Shown here: in pieces, positions 48,247-59,949 of the stretch
How positions within the stretch are numbered: position 1 is the first letter of the stretch
Layout of the letters: each line of letters starts with the position of its first letter
DNA from: Crossaster papposus
Taxonomy: Eukaryota; Echinodermata; Asteroidea; Velatida; Solasteridae
Assembly: GCA_037893245.1 (NCBI GenBank)
Contig: JBAIAA010000313.1
Coordinates: forward strand, 62,001 to 126,000
Direction: 5' to 3'
Length of the DNA: 64,000 nt
Translations under genes and position numbers: made by a program
The notes under the pieces: model-generated
Told to the model about the DNA's origin: nothing
Database searches by the model: none
Seen by the model: the letters and a program-made list of their open reading frames with translations, nothing else

Positions 48247-48338
48247 GGTTTGTGGGGCAATGCAGCCGCCAAATATTGCTCAGAGTGGACTGGTATCTTG
48301 GTTTGCTTTAACGGACCCAGCGAACCAGTCACGAAGAG
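48247..48338 (+). pseudogene. Third, inverted fragment of oxidoreductase exon 1
   Basis: GGTTTGTGGGGCAATGCAG through ACGAAGAG and the donor GTATGA match exon 1 of copies A and B from codon 17 on, but on the + strand. The repeat that follows exon 1 in the intron (GGTAGGATA...ACCATTTGCGAAATCG) is also present, so this is a genomic fragment, not a retrocopy. Confidence 0.85.
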
Positions 48339-48742
48339 GTATGATTTTTGTTTCCCACTCGGGATTTAAAGGTAGGATAAACCATTTGCGAAATCGCAAC
48401 ATTTTACTACCAAATTATTAGGAAATATCTTTTATTTTTTTTAATTTTGTTTCCCCAGGGAATCTTATTTATTGCTCAAGGTCTCTTTTTTCAATAACCA
48501 TACAAACAATATTAAGTGACAGGTACAAGTTACAAATCCATTAATATTGAAAATAAATTAACCTTGACATAACGTCAAAAAAGAATCCCATTTCTGATAA
48601 AATTTGAAGCCGACTCCATTACTGTAAAACATTAATTTTCCCATCGAGTAGTAATTCTTCACATCTTTTTTTAACACTAAAAGTGATGGACATTTTCCAT
48701 TCATTTTCATTTTATAGACATGAAATCTACATATCAATAAGA

Positions 48743-50876
48743 TCAAATTAACCACTTTGTTATTAACGTTAGTATTACCAAATAAAAATACTTCATTGTC
48801 CATTGCAATAGAAAAATTAGTTTTCTCCTTAATCCATGAAAATACCGAAGACCAAAAGGAGATTGTATAAGTACAGGAGCAAAAGAGATGACTAATGTCT
48901 CCTCTTCATTCTTACAAAATGTACACAAATTAGTGTCTGTTTTATTAATTTTAAACAAAAATGAATTGGTACCCAAGATCCGGTGAATTAATCTAAACTG
49001 AAACCATCTTAATTTAGTGTCCACAGTGCACGAATATGGGATGTCAAAAATTAAAGACCATTTCGAAAAGTCGAGGTAAATATTCAATTTTACGTTCCAT
49101 TTGTCGATAAATTTCCTATTTACATACTTAGAATAGACTAAAACTTGATATATCCTTTGCGACCCCTTTTGGTCCTTTAAAAGGACTTCAAGGTTGAACG
49201 GTATGAAAGGGCGATTAATACACGTGTGTTGTTGCAACATAGCATCCTGAAAGGACGACGTAATAGCTCTCAACACCCCGCCATACTCTAAGAAATTAGT
49301 ATGAACATTAAACGTATTTTTAAAATCTTCCAATGAAAGAAAGTTACCGTTCTCATCTGTTAGATCACATACAAATTGAACTCCTACATTGTCCCAATGT
49401 TTATAATGTATACATTTCCCTCCAACCCTAATTTTATCGTTAAACCAAAGATAACTCTTTAGTAACTCCACTTTGGTTGTGGGTGTGTGGGTCCGAGTAA
49501 AATTGGACCACGAAGAAAACACGTTTAACCAAAAAACGTTACTTGTATAACCCTGTATACCCACAAATTTAGCGGAGCCCCCTTCCAATAAAGACAAACG
49601 GGTAGTATTAAAAATATGTTTACACAAAATAAACCATCCTGGGGATTGTGCCTTAAAAAGTCTACGTAACCATTTTTTAGCGCATCTATATAGGCCCGTA
49701 CATCGACCATTCGCAAACCACCATGACCATAATCTTGGAGCATTTGATTTCTAGCGACACGGTCTTGTCCTTTCCAGATAAATTTAAAAAACATAGTATT
49801 TAATTCTTTGATATGTTACATGGAGGGTCAGGAATGGTTAACGCAAGATAAGTAAGTTTGGACAAAAGCAATGATTTAACAACAGCAATTCTACCGAGAA
49901 CAGTCAAATGTCTCTTTGACCAGTTAAAAATTTGACTACGTAAGGACAAAATAATCTTATTGTAATTTAACGAAACCATAGAATTAAGGTCAGTAGAGAA
50001 CTCAATACCAAGAATTTGAAAAGTATGCTGAGCCTCAACCCAATTCACATTAATCCCTTCACAAAGCTTCTCCTCATTGTCCTTCTTAGAACCAATCCAA
50101 ATAGCGTACGTTTTCTCAACGTTAACTTTTAATCCAGACATACTAGCGTATAAATCAAGAATTCTAAAGGCTGCCTGCATTGACTTGTCAGTACCATTCA
50201 AAAACAAAACTGTATCATCAGCATACTGGGACAATCGAAATTCATTGCCGCCAACCTTAATACCCTTAAAATCTGTATCGTTGCATACCATTATGGATAA
50301 AACCTCTGCACACAAAAGGAACAAATATGGGCTTAAACCATCTCCCTGTCTACACCCTCTCCCAATGTGAAATGATTCTGAAAGAAATCCATTAACTAAT
50401 ACTGAGGAGGCGGCTTGGTTATAAAGTACCCTGATCCATTTTTTAACTGAGGGACCAAAATTAAAACTATCCAGAACTTTAAAAATAAAATCATGTGAAA
50501 TAGAATCAAAGGCTTTTTCAAAGTCGATGGAGAGTAATAAACCAGGGATGTTATTGGACTCGGTAACGTTCAATAAATCACACATCAACCGAATATTTTC
50601 CCCAATAAAACGATCTGCCATAAATCCCTTTTGTCTTTCATGAATAATGTGCGGGAGACATGATTTAACTCTCTCTGCAATACAGGCAGACGCAATTTTA
50701 TAGGAGGTATTTAGAAGCGATATAGGACGCCATTTTTTAAAATACTGTCGAGGCTTATCCCCTTTTGGCAGGAGAGTTATTATCCCGTATCTCTGAGTAA
50801 CCGAAAGTTGGCCTGAAACATATGCACCGTTTAGTGAACGTATAGGAGATACCATGACAAATCTGAGGCAAAACAA
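48743..50876 (-). pseudogene. L1/Tx1 ORF2: reverse transcriptase and C-terminal region
   Basis: The frame 50,876-49,800 has the RT motifs KKWRPISLLNTSYKI, LLSIDFEKAFDSISHDF, GRGCRQGDGLSPYLF and the catalytic QYADDTVLF, all legible. The C-terminal part (49,794-49,525, then 49,627-48,743, with FKINKTDTNLCTFCKNEEET) continues in other frames. At least two frameshifts. Confidence 0.9.
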
Positions 50877-51631
50877 TTATAAAATTCAAAACTAAAACCG
50901 TCCGAACCTGGGGACTTTCCAAACACATGTATAAGTTCTTCATGGGATAAAGGACCCTCAATACTGTCCCGCGTATTATCAGAAAGGATACTCTTATTAG
51001 CTGTAGCGAAAATCAAAATCAAATCAATATTATATTCAACTTTACGGGTGGAGTAAAGATTCTGATAAAATCTCTGAGCCTCTTGTACGATTTCTTTGGA
51101 ACTTGTAAATCTACAATTAGCATAATTAATAACACACTTAATCGATTTATTAACAAAATTACGTTTTTCCAAGTTTAAAAAGTACTTAGAAGGTTTTTCC
51201 CCATTCTCCATCCAACGAGTCTTAGATCTAATTAAAAAACCCTCCATTTCTCTTTTCCGGAGGTCCACAAGGTCGGCCTGCATAGCATTTAAACAATCAA
51301 CCGATGCAAGATCCCCTTGTGAAACTTTATTGGACAAAATACTTATCTCTTTCTCAAGCTTGCACTCTGTTTTTCTGGTTTCTTTCTTCTTCCAGACAGA
51401 AAAAGAAATCGTTTTCGATCTTATTTTCATTAATAACATTTCGAAAAAAACTTGGTCATTTATAACAAAGTAAATATCTCGAGGATGCATATTTCTCAAG
51501 TTGGAGGGTAAATAAGGAAAAACGGTGTATTCTTCTACCAACTCCCAAATAGTATCTTTAACTAATTTGGAGTATGTTTTATCTACCAGCAACGAATTAT
51601 TAAACTTCCAATAACCTTTTCCATGTTTCAT
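50831..51631 (-). pseudogene. L1/Tx1 ORF2: linker before the RT
   Basis: Starts with GKGYWKFNNSLL, the segment that normally follows the endonuclease. It carries RWMENGEKPSKYFLNLEKR and ends at KSPGSDGFSFEFY, the start of the RT, where the frame breaks. Confidence 0.85.
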
Positions 51632-52073
51632 GTTACTAAAATCAAATGTAATATCAATAAGAGAGTGAACGGATCAAATTACACAGTGAGCCACGAATTT
51701 GAATTAAAAACTCGGTGGTTAGGCTACCCCGGATGTTTGCATAGAACCCACCCTTCCCAAAAACCACACACCGTTGCATACCGCAAAAAAACAAACAAAT
51801 TAGAAAACTTCCCCCAAAAAATCTCCCTATTTTATACCCCCCACAAACAAATCTTATAGGTCGACAAATAACCCGCAAACAAAAAGTATTGTTGAGAGGA
51901 AACATATTCCAGCACCAATGAGCTCCTCTTCTCGCAAAGAAAAAAAAAAAAGGAAGGAAAAAAAGAAGTATCGCAATCGCTCGTAAATACAGGATAACAA
52001 AATCGTGTTTAATTGAGGATACAGTATTTTGCGGGGATAAACCCCACAAAACTAGAAATCATAATTCAGTTAT
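51632..52073. other. Stretch where the LINE endonuclease should be
   Basis: Only about 440 bp separate the end of ORF1 from the post-endonuclease linker of ORF2, and no endonuclease motif is readable in any - strand frame. An internal deletion is the simplest reading. Confidence 0.6.
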
Positions 52074-52365
52074 TCATTTCGAAACTAGGTTAAAGGCCTC
52101 ACCGTTGTTCGCTCTCCACTTTCCAGCAAAGAACCTCAGCTTTGTTCCTTTATCGTATAATGCCTTTACCTCAGTTTTCCATCGTTTCTTCTCTTGCCAA
52201 TCCCGCAAAGTGAGGTCATCCAGGATGAAAAGTTGCGACCCCTCCAAGGCTCGACGCCATTCCTTCATCACTCTCACTTTGTCGGGGTAGAACTGAAGCT
52301 TGACCAGGATATGGGCTGGTCGACCGTTCTGGTCTCGTCCGTCCCTGTGAGCACGCTCAATACGC
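52074..52365 (-). pseudogene. L1/Tx1 ORF1: end of RRM and C-terminal domain
   Basis: Reads RIERAHRDGRDQNGRP, LVKLQFYPDKV and LTLRDWQEKKRWKTEV, as in L1-type ORF1 proteins, which coat LINE RNA. It is cut off at a 25-base G run (52,366-52,390, + strand). Confidence 0.8.
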
Positions 52366-53805
52366 GGGGGGGGGGGGGGGGGGGGGGGGGCTTGAATCCC
52401 AGCCGAATCCTAACTCACAATCCTTGATTCGCATTCTCAATGCAGAACTTATAACAGTTTCTTCATGGTTTAAAGCCAACAAAGTCTCCCTTAATGCCAG
52501 CAAGACCAAATGTTTATTCTTTTCCAAAGCCAACAATTCTTCTGCAGACATCTTGCCAACCATCTATATTGACGGCACTCCAGTATCTAACAGCCGCTGT
52601 ACCAAATTCTTAGGTGTCATGCTTAACGACCGCCTCACCTGGAGTGATCACATCTCCTCCATTACCAAAACCGTAGCCCGGAACACCGGTGTCCTATCCA
52701 AGCTTCGTACCTTTCTTCCATCAACCACCCTTTTCACCCTTTACAATACACTAATTCTTCCCTACCTAAATTACTGCAATATTGTGTGGGCACGATCTAC
52801 TACTAATCAACTACATTCTCTTATTGTGATACAGAAGAGGGCCATTAGACTCTGCACCCGTTCACAACCACGGGACCATACTCCCCCTTTGTTTGCTAAA
52901 CTTCACACATTAACACTCACTAATATTAATAAACTCCAAATAGGGATTTTTATGTACAAGTATACTAACAAACTGCTTCCTCAAGTTTTTTCAAATTATT
53001 TCACCTCAGTACATGACATCCACGACTATAATACACGTTCTAAAAATAATATGTATGTCCCTTACACTCGCACAACGTTTTCCATGAACACTCTTCGTTT
53101 TCATGGTCCTCGTCTTTGGAACAGCCTAGACACAGCCTTGAGAACAAAGTCGTCTGTCGGCTGCTTTAAATCTGCTTACAAAAAATATCTCATCTCCTAT
53201 TGCGTACCGTAGATTATTCGCCATAGTCTTAATTTTGTTGTTTTGCCTCTTCCACAATTCTTGTTTCCTTATAATTCAATATTTTTATATTTGCTTATTT
53301 TCTTATACCGTTGTTTCGAATATAGTTATTGTCTTTGTTTATTTGTTTATTCTCTTAAAGATGGTTTAATTTAATCATATTTGTCTTCTCCCTGCATGTT
53401 GCTTGTGATGATTTATTTTATTTTTGTTGCCAATCATCTAGTTTGTTTTAAAATGTTTGTTAAATATATATTTGTTATATTTTTTCTTAATATTCATATT
53501 CATCCTATGTTATTTTTTCATCCCTGTTTATTGTTTTTCTTATTAGTTTGTCAGTCTAGGCATCTCCATAAAAGCCATTGGCTTCGGAAGATGCCTCCAT
53601 AGTTGCCATGTCACTCATTATTTTTTTTTTAACTTTAATTTGTGAACTTTATTTTTTCCTTTTAACATTAATGGTATTATTTAATCTTTCTCAGTAATAT
53701 TAATTGTATTGTTTATTTATTTTTCTCATTTTACATATAATTGTGTTTTTCACATATTATTTTGGCACTATGGGAATAAATGTTAATTGAATGAATGAAT
53801 GAATG
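52366..53805 (+). mobile_element. 5'-truncated CR1/L2-like LINE nested in the L1 ORF1
   Basis: After the G run a 262-codon frame (52,424-53,212) encodes the end of an RT (SLNASKTKCLFFSK, LGVMLNDRLTWSDHI, LNYCNIVWARS, FHGPRLWNSLDTAL). A 3' UTR of about 590 bp ends in a GAAT microsatellite, the usual 3' end of this class. L1 ORF1 continues on both sides, so this insertion is younger. The frame is open, so it is probably recent. Confidence 0.9.
53559..53595 (+). other. Stem-loop in the 3' UTR of the CR1/L2-like LINE
   Basis: GGCATCT...AGATGCC encloses AAGCCATTGGCTT, giving a two-part hairpin. Such 3' structures are known RT recognition sites in related LINEs; the role here is inference. Confidence 0.5.
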
Positions 53806-54059
53806 AACATGGAACTGAAAATATTCGAAATCTTCTCTACACAGTTTTCGTTCTCCGATTTGGACGCTCCCACCACGCGGAAGTTGTTTCGTCTGGCGAG
53901 CCTCTCCTGCTTGTTAATATCTTCACCCTGCTTGGACAGTAGGATATTCACGGCCGACAGATCCTTTTCGAGGGAACTAAAGGACTTCTCAAGGCTCGTT
54001 TTTGCCTTCTCTAAATTGACGATTCTTTCGCTGTTAAATTCTATTGACGCAGCCAACCT
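53806..54059 (-). pseudogene. L1/Tx1 ORF1: coiled coil and start of RRM
   Basis: Reads LAASIEFNSERIVNLEKAK, then coiled-coil heptads, then RLARRNNFRVVGASKSEN, the first strand of the RRM. The protein then meets the nested LINE at ISNIFSSM. Confidence 0.8.
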
Positions 54060-55496
54060 AAAGGCTGGCTCACATAGTAGCGGCAAAGACCCAACGAAAG
54101 GCGACGAACGTGAAAATCAAAAAATGTTGGCGGCAAAGCGACGGCAAAAGGGGAAAACCAAGATTCGCTGACGGTTGGGAACGACCTCCAGCGACAACAC
54201 GACGGCAAGGGACGAATGGCTGCGGCAGGGAACGGAGGCTAGCGACCAAACTCGGACGTTGTCTGGGCGGCGAGTGACGATGTCTCGACAGAGCCCGACA
54301 ACAAGGAACGAGGTCAGACGGCTAGCAGCGGATTGGCTGGCGGCAAGGAACGGTGGCTGACGGTGGGTTGCGGTCGATATCAAAGCCTGTGTGAGTTAGT
54401 CTTGCATACGCACTGTGGACCTCCGAACAATATAGGTCCACACGATGCGGGAAAAGGTTACGGTGTGTGGACTTGCACACGTCCACAATCCGTTTTTCAG
54501 TTTCCGAAAAAGAGCGCTTGAGGAAAAACGGGTTAGGGTTATATATAGAAAAGATAGAAGGAACAGCTGAGAGGCCCATAATCCAAATTTGAGGGTAAAT
54601 TTGTTTTGGGGAAGCAAGAAAAATGAGTATTTAGTCAAAGCTGCGTGTGTGTGAGTTTGTTTTTGATTGAAATAGGGGACGTAGGACAAAGGGAACAATG
54701 GGGTCCCCTATTCCGCAAAGGTCCCCGATTCAGACTCGTGTGCAAATCCTATGGCGATCATCCGAAAACGTTAGAGTACAAACAAAAGAGGGAAGACGGT
54801 CGGACAATGCCCCGTCCCCTATTGACGGCATTTACCCACTTGCGTGTGTGTGTGCGGGTCGTATAAATAGTCGAGTTTGGCGTTCCCACTCTTCACAACG
54901 TTCTGGCGTCACACAACGTGAAAAATCGCACTAAAAGTTTAAAATCGTGGACCATCGTTGCAAAATCGTAACCCATCGCAGGCCACCGTTGCAATGCCGC
55001 AGGTACTCGCAAACGACCTGCCACCAACAGTCATCACCCGTCACCCTCCGGCCAAAATTCGCAATCCATCGTCGCACCAAGGTCGTTACAATTTCGTTAC
55101 TTGCCGCAATGTGTCGTCAGGGTTCGAGATGTGACGTCACTTGCCGTTGTTTTGCCGTCAATGGTCGTTGACAACGACTACCAACGAAATTGTGACGACC
55201 TTAAAACGACTAGAGACGGAATCGCACGGGATGGAAACGTCAAGGAAATGAGGGTTGCGGACTCTAACGAAATCTGAACGGAATCACAACGAATTTTTTG
55301 CCGCCACAAAATTTCCAACAAGCTTAAAATTTGACGACGGACGCGACTGATTATTTCGGTCGTCTGCGGTCGCTAGCGGATTTGTCAGCGACAACTGACG
55401 GCAACACACGATGAGTGGCGGCAAATTCAAAATTGAAATTCGCAGCTTACCGTAGCTTGCCGTACCCCCCTGTTCGTCATAGTGTGAGCCAGCCTT
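54060..55496. mobile_element. 1.44-kb DNA transposon nested in the L1 ORF1
   Basis: Inverted ends AAGGCTGGCTCACAT and GTGTGAGCCAGCCTT, with AACCT repeated outside both (54,055-54,059 and 55,497-55,501). Subterminal ACGGCAA/GCGGCAA repeats lie on both sides. No transposase is seen, so it is non-autonomous; the superfamily is not clear. Confidence 0.85.
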
Positions 55497-55501
55497 AACC
55501 T

Positions 55502-55691
55502 CGAGTTGCTGCTGGCCATCCACTAGCTTGGAGAGGGTAAACCGGACGAAGGTCTCAAACTCCCCACAATGGACGTCGCTTTTTTCACCAGCGGTGTCAC
55601 TTCCCTCGTCTTCCGAGGCGGTTGGGTGCAGGGTGGCTGAGCCCGCCCCACGACCGGGCCTAGTCTTCCCTCCTCGTTGCTTCGGTGGCAT
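55502..55691 (-). pseudogene. L1/Tx1 ORF1: N-terminus
   Basis: From ATG at 55,691: MPPKQRGGKTRPGRGAG, then an acidic stretch (SEDEGSDTAGEKS) and ETFVRFTLSKLVDGQQQLE. A basic-then-acidic leader before a coiled coil fits L1-type ORF1. The DNA transposon cuts it off. Confidence 0.7.
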
Positions 55692-56065
55692 GGCCTGATC
55701 GTGCGGACAGGGAGTATATGGTTGAGCGATTGCGTACAATAGATTAATGTATGCGGAGCTCTGTTGGTGCATGTCCTTCCTCTACGGCGTCATTGTTCGA
55801 TCTTTTATTTAGTTTTATTGCCTCGATGGCTGTGTCCGTGTTCCCTGTATGAAACATAGAAACTTTAATTTTGCCTAAATATATTTCAAGTTGGCCACAA
55901 CATTCATACTGTGCCGAGTTTCCTAGTCTGTTTAAATCTTTGGCCGCAAGCTTGTTTTTGATCTCTTTTAGGGTTTACTCGACCAATTTTTGATTAGAAC
56001 TGTTGTTAAACTTATTGTCGACATATTCTTTAAACTTGTCGAATATGTGCATCTGTGTTAATAAG

Positions 56066-56790
56066 CCATTTGCGCGTGACCCCGAGTTAAATTTGAATAA
56101 CATCTGGTACACTGACTTGCTCACACAGCTTGGCACAGTTTAACTTTAAATTCTCCAGACCAAAGACACTGTTGCCATATCACGTGATTCAGGGCAAGCC
56201 TTACCACTGACCTCTACACCTGAACGGACCATTGTCCATATTCTGCTGCGCTAACGCTTGAAGTCGGCGCGAACTGGAAGTGCAACATGGCGGACCCAAG
56301 ACGTCACTTCTGTGAGCCAATGAAATGTCTAGGTGTAGTGGTTAGTGGATTTACTCTATACATTTTGTATTTATGAACATTACGTCATAAGTACCGTACC
56401 CACTGAACCGTACACCTGGATATTTCATTGGCTCACAGAGTGACGTTGTGGGTCCGCCATGTTGCACTTCCAGTTCGCGCCGACTTCAAGTGTGAAACAA
56501 TGATGATCTGTCCATGTGTAGAGGTCAGTGAACCTTACGCGTCATACGCTAGCAACCCCCAGCTCTGGAATGGTCTGGTGTCTTTTTGCCATTCTCACCC
56601 ATTGTAAACAATGTATTGGTGCTGAGCGTCTCTTACGTAACTATGCAAAAGCTTGCCCCGAATCACGTGATATAGCAACAGTGTCTTTGGTCTGGAGAAT
56701 TTAAAGTTAAACTGTGCCAAGCTGTGTGAACAAGTCAGTGTACCAGATATTATTTAAATTTAACTCGGGGTCACGCGCAAATGGCTTATT
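56066..56790. repeat. Foldback element with 135-bp arms, second copy of the 31-kb repeat
   Basis: Arms about 56,066-56,200 and 56,651-56,790 are inverted copies (GCGCGTGACCCCGAGTTAAA and its inverse, CCAAAGACACTGTTGC and its inverse). The copy at 31,362-31,765 keeps the right arm and part of the left. A MITE sits inside this copy. Confidence 0.8.
56205..56530. mobile_element. 326-bp palindromic MITE, copy 2
   Basis: Same element as 2,225-2,538, with ends CACTGACCTCTACAC and GTAGAGGTCAGTG. Flanks AGCCTTAC and AACCTTAC (7 of 8 identical) are the target duplication. The empty site is visible at 31,395-31,410. Confidence 0.85.
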
Positions 56791-57034
56791 AAAGTAGAAT
56801 GGTCTCCGTGAGCCATTGCATTAATCGTTGTGGCACTCGGCCCAAAGTGTGAGACCTGAACTGTCGTCTGTAGCCTGTAATGTATATACATGTACATGTA
56901 TAGTAACCTATTTGCACTGCTGCTTTGTTCGGGCTCCAGAATCGATACTAGGTTTAGATATGGGATAGATTCGAGCATAGAAACCAGAGTCCGAACAGAC
57001 AAACATCTGGAGGAGCCACCTCTGTTATCTGGCA

Positions 57035-59200
57035 TGCAAACAGGAATACAGACTCAATATTCAAGGGCCCATCTCTGTTTTCTGGCATGCAAACAGGAAT
57101 ACAATCTTAACATTCAAGGGCCCACCTCTGTTTTCTGAAATGCAAACAGGAATACAATCTCAATATTCAAGGCCCAACCTCTGTTTTCTGATATGCAGCC
57201 AGGAATACGATCTCAATATCCAAGGGCCCGCCTCTGTTTTCCAAAATTCAAACAGGAATACAAACTCAATATTCGAGGGCCCACCTCTGTTGTCTGATAT
57301 GCAAACAGGAATACAATCTCAAAATTCAAGGGCCCGCCTCTGTTTTCTGATATGCAAACAGGAATACAATCTCAATTTTCAAGGGCCCACCTCTGTTTTC
57401 TAAAATGCAAACAGGAATACAAACTCAATATTCGAGGGCCCACCTCTGTTGTCTGATATTCAAACAGGAATACAATCTCAATATTCAAGGCCCAACCTCT
57501 GTTTTCTGATATGCAAACAGGAATACGATCTCAATATCCAAGGGCCCGCCTCTGTTTTCTGAAATGCAAACAGGAATACAATCTCAAAATTCAAGGGCCC
57601 GCCTCTGTTGTCTGACATGCAAACAGGAATACAATCTCAATATTCGAGGGCCCTCCTCTGTTTTCAGAAATGCAAACAGGAATACAAACTCAATATTCGA
57701 GGGCCCACCTCTGTTGTCTGATATGCAAACAGGAATACAATCTCAATATTCAAGGGCCCAGCTCTGTTGTCTGATATGCAAACAGGAATACAAACTCAAT
57801 ATCCGAGGGCCCACCTCTGTAATCTGATATGCAAACAGGAATACAATCTCAATATTCGAGGGCCCGCCTCTGTTTTCTGAAATGCAAACAAGAATACAAA
57901 CTCAATATCCGAGGGCCCACCTCTGTTTTCTGAAATGCAAACAGGAATACAAACTCAATATTCGAGGGCCCACCTCTGTTTTCTGAAATGCAAACAGGAA
58001 TACAATCTCAATATCCAAGGGCCCACCTCTGTTTTCTGAAATGCAAACAGGAATACAAACTCAATATTCGAGGGCCCACCTCTCTTTTCTGAAATGCAAA
58101 CAGGAATACATATTCAACAATCGAGGGCCCATCTCTGTTGTGGGATATGCAAACAGGAATACAATCTCAATATTCAAGGGCCCGCCTCTGTTTTCTGAAA
58201 TGCAAACAAGAATACAAACTCAATAATCGAGGGCCCACCTCTGTTGTCTGATATGCAAACAGAATACAATCTCAATAATCAAGGCCCCACCTCTGTTATC
58301 TGATATGCAAACAGAATACAATCTCAATAATTAAGGCCCCACCTCTGTAATCTGATATGCAAACAGGAATACAATCTCAATAATCGAGGCCCCACCTCTG
58401 TTATCTGAAATGCAAACAGGAATACAATCTCAATATTCAAGGGCCCACCTCTGCTTTCTGATATGCAAACAGGAATACAAACACAATAATCAAGGCCCCA
58501 CCTCTGTTGTCTGATATGCAAACAGGAATACAATCTCAATAATCAAGGCCCCGCCTCTGTTATCTGAAATGCAAACAGGAATACGATCTCAATATCCAAG
58601 GGCCCACCTCTGTTTTCTGAAATGCAAACAGGAATACAATCTCAATATCCAAGGGCCCACCTCCGTTATCTGAAATTCAAACAGGAATACAATCTTAATA
58701 TTCAAGGGGCCACCTCTGCTTTCTGATATGCAAACAGGAATACAAACACAATATTCAAGGCCCCACCTCTGTTGTCTGATATGCAAACAGGAATACAATC
58801 TCAATAATCAAGGCCCCACCTCTGTTATCTGAAATGCAAAAAAGGAATACAAACACAATAATCAAGGCCCCACCTCTGTTTGCTGATATACAAACAGGAA
58901 AACAAAGTCAATATTCGAGGGCCCACCTCTGTAATCTGATATGCAAACAGGAATACAATCGCAATAATTAAGGCCCACCTCTTATTTCAAGCAAGCAAAC
59001 AGGAATACAATCACAAAATTCAAGGCCCGTATACCTCTGTTTTCTGAAATGCGAACAGGAATACAATCCCAATATTCAAGGCCCCACCTATGTTTTCGGG
59101 CAAACAGACAGGAATACAAACTCAATACTCCATGCCCTGCCTCTGATTGCAGGCAAGCAAACATAAGTTTTAATCTCAATATTCATGGCCCTACCTCTCC
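57035..59200. repeat. 53-bp minisatellite, about 40 copies
   Basis: The unit reads ATGCAAACAGGAATACAATC, then TCAATATTCAAGGGCCCACC and TCTGTTTTCTGAA, with variants at a few fixed positions. It recurs exactly every 53 bp (57,140, 57,193, 57,246, 57,299), sometimes 52. Most copies keep a GGGCCC palindrome. Because 53 is not a multiple of 3, the open frames across it are accidental. Confidence 0.95.
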
Positions 59201-59571
59201 CATAATAATTTATCCAAACAGCTCAACAGCGTGATTCCTCTATAATAATCAGCGTCGCCAAGCGAAACATTTCTTGTTTTATATAGCGGTTTGATCATCA
59301 TCAATACACCATTATGTTGGGATTAAACCAGTAGTTAATATCAAATTAAACAGAGATACAATAAGTGTGATCATTGGCTCAGGACAATGTTAAAGAAATT
59401 CATTAATAAATAAATCAACGTCAGCAGCTTTATTATCTCCTGATTTCCTTATTTGGACCAAAATTTCATATTCTAGTGAAACACTTGTTAGTCTCCTCAT
59501 TTACCGATTGATCGATTTTTCTGGGATCAATGCCATTGGATATGATATTTTTCGGTTGGACCTAACCCAAG

Positions 59572-59602
<31 letters not shown>

Positions 59603-59949
59603 ACTCAAATAATGCTTCTAATGCAACATTTCTCAGTTTATCTTTACCCTGATTGCTGGCATCATTAATAACTGTCCAATACTCCTTTGGGTAGTGCTCT
59701 ATATGTCCTTATTTTATTATTGAGTTTGTACTAAAGTCATGTTTAGTTTATTGATGAGCTTCTTATATTTTTTTTTTTTTTCTAACATATTTAGGTTTGG
59801 CTTGAGCTTCAGGCGAATTGATTTTGTTAATCTCATATTAGCTTTTAAATACTCAGATCTGGCTTTTTAGCGGTCACTGTTAAACCACGGATTATATCAC
59901 ACTGTTTACTTATTCTAGTTTGAAAAGCAGAATTCAAAAATTGAGCGCA
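59201..59949. other. Stretch with T runs, no gene seen
   Basis: T runs at about 59,572-59,599 and 59,769-59,781 could be old retroelement tails on the - strand. No frame has a recognisable domain. Confidence 0.4.

Larger units (their letters stand above)
48432..55691 (-). mobile_element. L1/Tx1-type LINE, decayed, with two nested insertions
   Basis: A T-rich joint at about 48,432 (an A tail on this strand) cuts the intron repeat after GGAAATATCT. ORF1 pieces lie at 55,691-55,502, 54,059-53,806 and 52,365-52,074, and ORF2 pieces from 51,631 to 48,743. ORF1 is interrupted by a CR1/L2-like LINE and a DNA transposon. The endonuclease is absent. The 5' end beyond 55,691 was not resolved. Confidence 0.85.

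Noticed and set aside
48200-48421. A 73-codon + strand frame over the third oxidoreductase fragment
   Set aside because: It is in the wrong frame; the family frame reads LWGNAAAKYCSEW from 48,250.
57140-58226. Repetitive open frames with an MQTGIQSQYS-type repeat
   Set aside because: They come from a 53-bp minisatellite; 53 is not a multiple of 3, so open frames arise in phase only every third unit.
57035-59200. A CRISPR-like array of direct repeats
   Set aside because: The units are contiguous without unique spacers, and the genome is eukaryotic.
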